Shown: piece by piece, positions 1 to 3,912 of the stretch
How positions within the stretch are numbered: the stretch's first letter is position 1
Layout of the letters: each line of letters begins with the position of its first letter
Assembly: GCA_017451665.1 (NCBI GenBank)
Contig: JAFTNX010000171.1
Coordinates: forward strand, 1 to 6,118
Origin: Oscillospiraceae bacterium
GTDB taxonomy: Bacteria > Bacillota > Clostridia > Oscillospirales > Ruminococcaceae
Length of the DNA stretch: 6,118 nt
Reading direction: 5' to 3'
The notes under the pieces: generated by a model
The model's input: the letters and a program-made list of their open reading frames with translations, nothing else
Told to the model about the DNA's origin: nothing
Databases searched by the model: none
Translations under genes and position numbers: made by a program

Positions 1-513
1 CTCGTCATTTGAAAGAACAGTACCAAGTTCTTCACACCAGTTTACAGGCATATCGATATACTGAGCGTAACCGTCAAGGTAGAGCTGCTTGAAAATCCAC
101 TGTGTCCAATTATAGAATTCAGGGTCGCTTGTTGCAATCATCTTTGACCAGTCATAGTCAAAGCCAAGTTCTTTAAGCTGTTTTGAGAATGTCTGGATAT
201 TTTCCTGGGTAAATCCGTTAGGGTGATTACCTGTTGTTACAGCGTACTGTTCAGCAGGAAGTCCGAATGAGTCATAGCCCATTGGGTGAAGAACGTTATA
301 GCCCTGCATTCTCTTCATTCTTGAAACAATGTCAGTAGCTGTATAGCCTTCCGGGTGGCCTGCGTGAAGACCTACACCTGATGGGTATGGGAACATATCA
401 AGTGCATAGAATTTAGGCTTTGAAAAATCCCAAACATCAGTTTTGAATGTTTCGTTTTTCTCCCAGTATTCCTGCCACTTTTTTTCGATTTCGCTATGAT
501 TATACTTAGCCAT
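1..513 (-). CDS. leuS: Leucine--tRNA ligase, N-terminal part (gene runs off the left edge)
   Basis: Leucyl-tRNA synthetase is a cytoplasmic class I enzyme that activates leucine with ATP and loads it onto tRNA-Leu. The first 171 residues are present, of roughly 800 or more in the family, and the frame stays open to base 1. The ATG at 513 is preceded by AAAAGGA (524-530), ten bases upstream. The N-terminus has the LeuRS pattern of a YNHSEIEKKWQEYW helix (residues 4-17), then FPYPSG (41-46) and the class I ATP-binding signature as HAGH (50-53) followed by PEGYTATDIV. Further on are the conserved HPMGYDSFGLPAEQYA stretch (about 75-90) and NWCEELGTVL (about 158-167). HAGH differs from the HVGH or HMGH I would expect, but both histidines and the glycine are kept. 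It lies 20 bases after rsfS with no room for its own promoter or T-box leader. The editing, KMSKS and anticodon-binding regions are outside the window. Family assignment is secure. Confidence 0.97.
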   Translation of the reverse strand, partial: MAKYNHSEIEKKWQEYWEKNETFKTDVWDFSKPKFYALDMFPYPSGVGLHAGHPEGYTATDIVSRMKRMQGYNVLHPMGYDSFGLPAEQYAVTTGNHPNGFTQENIQTFSKQLKELGFDYDWSKMIATSDPEFYNWTQWIFKQLYLDGYAQYIDMPVNWCEELGTVLSNDE

Positions 514-533
514 TTTATATCAGTCCTTTTAAA

Positions 534-893
534 TTAGTTTTCGATAACATAGTCGCTGATGTCAATCTGTTCAGCATCTCTCCACAGTCTTTCAAGGTTA
601 TAGTAGTTTCTTGTTTCCTTATAAAAGACGTGAACAATTATATCATTATAGTCAAGAATTATCCAGTTTGAACTCTGGTAGCCCTCTGTTCTGTCAGGCA
701 TAATTCCCTTTTCCTTCATTCTGAATTCAACCTCATCAGCAAGTGCTTTTGTCTGGGTTGAAGAATTACCGTTTGCGATTACAAAATAATCAGAAAGAAT
801 TGTCAAATCCTTGATTTTCAGAACCTGAATATCGTCAGCCTTCTTCAAGTCAAGCGCCTTGACAATAGTTTCAATCTTTTCCTGCTGAGTCAA
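534..893 (-). CDS. rsfS: Ribosome silencing factor RsfS (Iojap/YbeB family), TTG start
   Basis: RsfS binds ribosomal protein uL14 on the 50S subunit and blocks joining with the 30S, lowering translation in stationary phase or starvation. The 119-residue product matches the family's usual size. It shows KALDLKKADDIQVL (residues 12-25), LSDYFVIANGNSSTQ (33-47), EGYQSSNWIILDYNDIIVHVF (70-90) and YNLERLW (98-104), all typical of the Iojap domain. The frame is open back to an ATG at 932, but that start would add 13 non-family residues, overlap yqeK by 32 bases and has no visible Shine-Dalgarno sequence. The TTG at 893 instead sits behind AAAGGA (905-910) and gives the usual N-terminus (MTQQEKIETIVKAL). 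The Shine-Dalgarno sequence lies within the last codons of yqeK, so translation is probably coupled to it. The gene ends with TAA at 534-536, 20 bases before leuS. The function is confident; the start is an inference. Confidence 0.95.
   Translation of the reverse strand: MTQQEKIETIVKALDLKKADDIQVLKIKDLTILSDYFVIANGNSSTQTKALADEVEFRMKEKGIMPDRTEGYQSSNWIILDYNDIIVHVFYKETRNYYNLERLWRDAEQIDISDYVIEN
778..806 (-). promoter_or_regulatory. Promoter-like sequence inside rsfS, directed at leuS (tentative)
   Basis: On the minus strand, TTGACA (806-801) is followed after exactly 17 bases by TGTAAT (783-778). That is a full match to the housekeeping sigma factor -35 box and five of six to the -10 box. A transcript would start near 771 and reach leuS after about 260 bases. 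The stretch encodes the conserved LTILSDYFVIA part of RsfS, so protein constraint alone could produce it, and AT-rich coding DNA gives such matches by chance. Confidence 0.25.
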
Positions 894-912
894 ATAAATT
901 TCATTCCTTTCT
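894..912 (-). promoter_or_regulatory. Shine-Dalgarno region that supports the TTG start of rsfS
   Basis: Read on the minus strand, AAAGGA at 910-905 lies within the last yqeK codons, with the yqeK TGA stop at 903-901. The TTG start of rsfS follows at 893, eleven bases after the motif, a slightly long but usable spacing. No comparable motif lies before the in-frame ATG at 932. The overlap with the yqeK end suggests coupled translation. Confidence 0.6.
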
Positions 913-1491
913 TTGTTTAAGCATAAAAGCATACTGATTATATGCCAGAAGTGTAGACTGCGGAATTGTATTTCCCTTTTCTACGCTGTCTGTTATTGAA
1001 AATTTCAACGCTTCAAGCATTGCCTTATCCAAATCAGAAAAAGCAAGCTTTCGCATTTTTTTCACATCCTTATAATCTCTGTCCTCGCTTACAAGGTCAG
1101 AAAGATAAATAATTTTTTCTGTCTTTGACATATTCTCTCTTGCAACAGTATGGTATCTTATTGCATTAAGCACATCTTCGTCGTTGATTTCAAAAAGCTC
1201 TTTAGTCTGTTCAGCACCTGCAATTGCGTGATAAAGAGGCTGTGCATTCTTTTCAACCTCGCTTACATCACGCTGTGATGTGTTCACATAGTCAAGCTGT
1301 TTTTCCACATCAAGTTCTTTTGAAACATCATGAAGAAGTCCTGCCAAGTAGCATTTATCCTCATCACCGTCAAACTCTTTTGCAAGTTCCACAGCGACTT
1401 TTGCTACATTAAGAGAATGTGTATATCGTTTTTTAGAAAGATTTTCATTAAGATAATCCTTATATGCCTTGATTTTTTTCTTACAAAGCAC
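901..1491 (-). CDS. yqeK: HD-domain Ap4A hydrolase YqeK (symmetrical bis(5'-nucleosyl)-tetraphosphatase)
   Basis: YqeK-type HD proteins split diadenosine tetraphosphate symmetrically into two ADP, removing a dinucleotide that builds up under stress and is a by-product of aminoacyl-tRNA synthetases. Numbered from the start used here (196 residues), the metal-binding pattern is complete: H25 in RYTHSLNVA, H54-D55 in LLHDVSKEL, H88 in LYHAIAGA, H114 in IRYHT and D132 in YLSDLV. The RYHT...SKTEKIIYLSDL block is specific to the YqeK branch of the HD family. The start is uncertain. GTG at 1500, ATG at 1497 and GTG at 1491 are all in frame, and a TAG stop lies directly upstream at 1501-1503. I chose GTG 1491 because AGGTGAT (1496-1502) pairs with the 16S tail at the correct distance for it and sits too close to the other two. 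The gene overlaps the nadD end by 11 bases (17 or 20 with the other starts). It ends with TGA at 901-903, seven bases before rsfS. Confidence 0.92.
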   Translation of the reverse strand: MLCKKKIKAYKDYLNENLSKKRYTHSLNVAKVAVELAKEFDGDEDKCYLAGLLHDVSKELDVEKQLDYVNTSQRDVSEVEKNAQPLYHAIAGAEQTKELFEINDEDVLNAIRYHTVARENMSKTEKIIYLSDLVSEDRDYKDVKKMRKLAFSDLDKAMLEALKFSITDSVEKGNTIPQSTLLAYNQYAFMLKQRKE

Positions 1492-2095
1492 ATTCATCAC
1501 CTACATAAATTTTATTTTCCCTAATGTATTTTACTACATTTTCCGAAAGATAGCAAGAGGTATCTTCATCATTTTTAATCATATCACGGATTTGTGTCGA
1601 TGAAATTTCAAAAGGTTCAGCTTCAAGAAGTTTAACGTTCCCATAGCAAGAAAGCTCTTGTGCTTTATTTTTAAGCTGTGAAAAATCACCGTCTTTTCTC
1701 GAAACGCATACAAGCGAGCACATTCTGAGAATTGCTTTAAAACGAAACCATCTGTCAAAAGTAAGGAGCATATCGCTTCCCACAGCCATAAAAATCTCGT
1801 CATCAGGGTAGGTTTCTTTAAGATGTTTGACAGTATAATAAGAATAGCTGACTTTATTTCTTTTGATTTCAAAGTCAGAAACTTCTGCTTTTTTCAAGTC
1901 AGAAAAAGCAAGTCTGCACATATTCAGTCTGTCGTTTTCGCTTGCCAAATCCTCTGCGATTTTATGAGGTGGAATTTTTGACGGCATAACTATGATTTTA
2001 TCAAAAGAAAGCCTTTTGTCCATAGTTTTTACAGCATTTGTATGTCCCTTATGGATTGGGTTAAAAGTTCCACCAAAAAGAAGTATCTTTCCCAT
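1481..2095 (-). CDS. nadD: Nicotinate-nucleotide adenylyltransferase
   Basis: NadD transfers AMP from ATP to nicotinate mononucleotide to give deamido-NAD, a step shared by the de novo and salvage routes of NAD synthesis in the cytoplasm. The 204-residue protein has the normal length and the nucleotidyltransferase fold motifs. These are GGTFNPIHKGH (residues 8-18), the (H/T)xGH ATP-binding loop, a PPHK substrate loop (42-45), VGSDML (105-110) with FDRW after it, and SSTQIR (165-170) near the C-terminus. The ATG at 2095 shares its first base of the start site with the yhbY stop (TAATG), and no good Shine-Dalgarno sequence is visible upstream. Translation is therefore probably coupled to yhbY by reinitiation. 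The 3' end overlaps the yqeK start. The nadD-yqeK pairing is a standard Firmicutes neighbourhood, and the two are fused in some other bacteria as far as I recall. Family assignment is secure. Confidence 0.97.
   Translation of the reverse strand: MGKILLFGGTFNPIHKGHTNAVKTMDKRLSFDKIIVMPSKIPPHKIAEDLASENDRLNMCRLAFSDLKKAEVSDFEIKRNKVSYSYYTVKHLKETYPDDEIFMAVGSDMLLTFDRWFRFKAILRMCSLVCVSRKDGDFSQLKNKAQELSCYGNVKLLEAEPFEISSTQIRDMIKNDEDTSCYLSENVVKYIRENKIYVGDECAL
1496..1502 (-). promoter_or_regulatory. Shine-Dalgarno sequence inside the nadD end, probably serving yqeK
   Basis: The minus strand reads AGGTGAT here, complementary to the 3' tail of 16S rRNA. It lies within the last codons of nadD and overlaps the candidate yqeK starts at 1500 (GTG) and 1497 (ATG). 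Its alignment with the 16S tail puts the GTG at 1491 at a normal distance, which is why that start is preferred. Confidence 0.5.
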
Positions 2096-2385
2096 TACTT
2101 TAACTCGATTACTGGTTTTTCAGGGTTTTTCTTATAAAGAACTGCCTTTGAGCCGATAATCTGAACAACCTCAGCGTTGATTTTATCTGCGATTTCCTCA
2201 GCAGCCTCTCTTGCTGTATACATTGAGTTATCAAGCACCTTAATCTTGATAATTTCGTGTACTCTGAGGTAGTCATCTATCTGCATAACCTGAGCGTCGT
2301 TTACGCCACCCTTACCAACCTGAAAAGCAGGCTGAAGTGATGTAGCAATACTTTTAAGGTATGCTCTCTGTTTAGTTGTAATCAT
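2095..2385 (-). CDS. yhbY: Ribosome assembly RNA-binding protein YhbY (CRM domain)
   Basis: YhbY/YqeI is a single-domain CRM RNA-binding protein that associates with pre-50S particles and is implicated in large-subunit assembly. Starting at the ATG at 2385 the product is 96 residues, the usual family size. It opens with MITTKQRAYLKSIATSLQP, followed by the CRM loop VGKGGV (residues 23-28), which corresponds to the family's GxxG RNA-contact loop. Next come YLRVHEIIKIKVL (about 39-51) and the closing VVQIIGSKAVLYKK block. The frame is open further upstream to an ATG at 2421, but that would overlap rdgB by 20 bases and add 12 residues without family resemblance. The 2385 start has AAAGGA (2393-2398) seven bases upstream. 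It lies 16 bases after rdgB and overlaps nadD by one base. Confidence 0.95.
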   Translation of the reverse strand: MITTKQRAYLKSIATSLQPAFQVGKGGVNDAQVMQIDDYLRVHEIIKIKVLDNSMYTAREAAEEIADKINAEVVQIIGSKAVLYKKNPEKPVIELK

Positions 2386-2392
2386 AACATTT

Positions 2393-2398
2393 TCCTTT
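2393..2398 (-). promoter_or_regulatory. Shine-Dalgarno sequence that fixes the yhbY start at 2385
   Basis: AAAGGA on the minus strand, seven bases before the ATG at 2385, lies in the 16-base gap after rdgB. It favours the 96-residue YhbY over a version starting at the ATG at 2421, inside rdgB. Confidence 0.7.
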
Positions 2399-2401
2399 CG
2401 A

Positions 2402-2977
2402 TTATCTGAGTTTATTAACAAGAAGCTTTAAAGCCTCTGCCCTATGGCTGACGGAATTTTTAAACTCTGCTGAATGTTCAGCGAATGTCTTATCCCCATA
2501 AACAAATACAGGGTCATAGCCAAATCCGTTTTCACCCTTTGGGGCAAAGCCGATTTTACCTTTACATTCGCCTCTGACAGAAATTTCTTCGCCGTTTTCC
2601 TTAATGAAGTGGATTGTGCAAACAAATCGTGCCTGACGGTTTTCCTCAGGGATATCCTTCATCTGTGAAAGAAGGTAATCTGTTCTCCCCTTATCGTCAA
2701 GGCCTTCACCACCATAGCGTGCTGAATAAACACCCGGTGCGTTATTCAAAGCGTCAACTTCAAGTCCGCTATCGTCAGCAAGAACAGCAGTTTTTGAAAG
2801 TTCAAACAGTGCTCTTGCCTTTTTAGCTGAATTTTCTTCAAAGGTTTCTCCGTCTTCCACAACATCAAGCTCAAAGCCTGCCTCTCTCTGTGACACAACT
2901 TCATACCCAAGTGGCTTTAAAAGTTCAGTAAACTCTTTAATTTTTCCTTTATTATTGCTTGCAATTACAAGTTTCAT
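2402..2977 (-). CDS. rdgB: XTP/dITP diphosphatase (Ham1/RdgB family, non-canonical purine NTP pyrophosphatase)
   Basis: This house-cleaning enzyme hydrolyses dITP, ITP and XTP to monophosphates plus pyrophosphate, keeping deaminated purines out of DNA and RNA. The 191-residue protein has the family length and motifs in order. They are the SNNKGKIKE nucleotide-binding start (residues 7-15), EDGETFEENSAKKA (41-54), LADDSGLEVDAL with NNAPGVYSARYGG (66-90) carrying the catalytic acidic residues, GENGFGYDPVF (148-158) and SHRAEAL (177-183) at the base-recognition loop. No key residue seems missing. The ATG at 2977 has AAGGA (2986-2990) eight bases upstream, part of which is the ftsY stop codon. 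It lies 11 bases after ftsY and ends with TAA at 2402-2404, 16 bases before yhbY. Confidence 0.97.
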   Translation of the reverse strand: MKLVIASNNKGKIKEFTELLKPLGYEVVSQREAGFELDVVEDGETFEENSAKKARALFELSKTAVLADDSGLEVDALNNAPGVYSARYGGEGLDDKGRTDYLLSQMKDIPEENRQARFVCTIHFIKENGEEISVRGECKGKIGFAPKGENGFGYDPVFVYGDKTFAEHSAEFKNSVSHRAEALKLLVNKLR

Positions 2978-2988
2978 AGTTTTAGTCC

Positions 2989-3894
2989 TTATTCAAAAAG
3001 TGCATTTACGAAATTCTTAGCGATAAATGGCTGGATATCGTCAATCTGTTCGCCTACTGTAACAAGCTTAACAGGAATTTTAAGGTCGTCGGTAATTGAA
3101 ATAATAATACCACCCTTAGCTGTACCGTCAAGCTTTGTAAGGATAATACCTGTAATATCGGCAACTTCATTAAACTGTTTTGCCTGATTTACAGCATTCT
3201 GTCCTGTTGTGGCGTCAAGTGCAAGAAGTACTTCAAGGGCACAGCCCTCAGCCTGCTGGTGAACAATTCTTGAAATCTTTTTAAGTTCATCCATAAGGTT
3301 TTTCTTGTTGTGAAGTCTTCCTGCTGTATCGCAGATAACAACGTCTGCTTTTCTTGATTTAGCAGCCTGTAAAGCGTCAAACACAACAGCAGCAGGGTCA
3401 GAGCCTTCCTTATGCTTGATAATATCAACGCCTGCTCTTTGTGTCCAAACTTCAAGCTGGTCAATAGCAGCAGCTCTGAATGTATCAGCAGCAGCTACGA
3501 TAACCTTCTTACCGTCATTTTTAAGCTGGTTTGAAAGCTTACCGATAGTTGTAGTTTTACCAACACCGTTAACACCAATAACAAGTATAACTGACGGTGT
3601 TGTTGAAGTATCAATTGTTGTATCTTCACCAAGCATTTCTGCGATAATTTCTTTAAGCACGTCCTTGATTCCAGCAGGGTCCTTAATTCCGTCACGCTTT
3701 ACACGTTCACGGAGAAGGTCACAGATTTTAGTTGATGTATTTACGCCGATGTCGGAAGTGATAAGAGTATCTTCAAGCTCTTCAAAAAGGTCTTCGTCAA
3801 TTTTTGTAAAGCTGTTAAGAATTCTTTCAATCTTCCCAATCATTGAGTCCTTGGTCTTTTTAAGACCATTTTTAAGTTTTTCAAAAAATCCCAT
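2989..3894 (-). CDS. ftsY: Signal recognition particle receptor FtsY (SRP GTPase)
   Basis: FtsY is the membrane-associated receptor that docks ribosome-SRP complexes and, with Ffh, hydrolyses GTP to pass nascent membrane proteins to the Sec translocon. The 301-residue form is compact: it lacks the long acidic A domain of the E. coli protein and starts with a lysine-rich amphipathic helix (MGFFEKLKNGLKKTK) that could bind lipid. The helical N domain spans about residues 20-90. The GTPase motifs follow: GVNGVGKT (107-114), DTFRAAA (137-143), DTAGR (189-193) and TKLDGTAKGG (253-262). The IDDIQPF stretch (284-290) before the C-terminal helix is FtsY-like and argues against Ffh, as does the lack of an M domain. 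The ATG at 3894 has AGGAG (3906-3910), 11 bases upstream and next to the smc stop. An smc-ftsY pair is common in Firmicutes. Confidence 0.98.
   Translation of the reverse strand: MGFFEKLKNGLKKTKDSMIGKIERILNSFTKIDEDLFEELEDTLITSDIGVNTSTKICDLLRERVKRDGIKDPAGIKDVLKEIIAEMLGEDTTIDTSTTPSVILVIGVNGVGKTTTIGKLSNQLKNDGKKVIVAAADTFRAAAIDQLEVWTQRAGVDIIKHKEGSDPAAVVFDALQAAKSRKADVVICDTAGRLHNKKNLMDELKKISRIVHQQAEGCALEVLLALDATTGQNAVNQAKQFNEVADITGIILTKLDGTAKGGIIISITDDLKIPVKLVTVGEQIDDIQPFIAKNFVNALFE
3852..3868. repeat. Short perfect inverted repeat in the fourth to fifth tens of bases of ftsY
   Basis: TGGTCTT and AAGACCA (seven base pairs) flank a three-base TTT loop. In the ftsY mRNA this hairpin would cover about codons 9-15, shortly after the start codon. 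On the plus strand it is followed by TTTTT (3869-3873), giving the outline of a weak terminator for antisense transcripts. Only three of the seven pairs are G-C, and the lysine-rich N-terminus (NGLKKTK) can explain the repeat. Confidence 0.3.
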
Positions 3895-3912
3895 TACAAA
3901 GGTTTCTCCTTT

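Noticed and set aside
97..130. TATAAT with a weak TTGCAA 17 bases upstream, on the minus strand inside leuS
   Set aside because: The -35 match is only four of six, the site is within coding sequence, and it would transcribe only the rest of leuS.
497..502. TATAAT just inside leuS on the minus strand
   Set aside because: No -35 box at the right distance, and transcription would start after the leuS start codon.
558..565. TTGACA on the minus strand near the rsfS end, close to leuS
   Set aside because: No -10-like hexamer at 16-18 bases downstream.
1753..1758. TTGACA on the minus strand inside nadD
   Set aside because: The sequence 17 bases downstream (GCAATT) does not resemble a -10 box.
2383..2390. 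Two-codon mini-frame (ATG TTA TGA) overlapping the yhbY start
   Set aside because: The ATG at 2390-2388 lies just behind the yhbY Shine-Dalgarno sequence, but it is too close to it and such short frames arise easily by chance.
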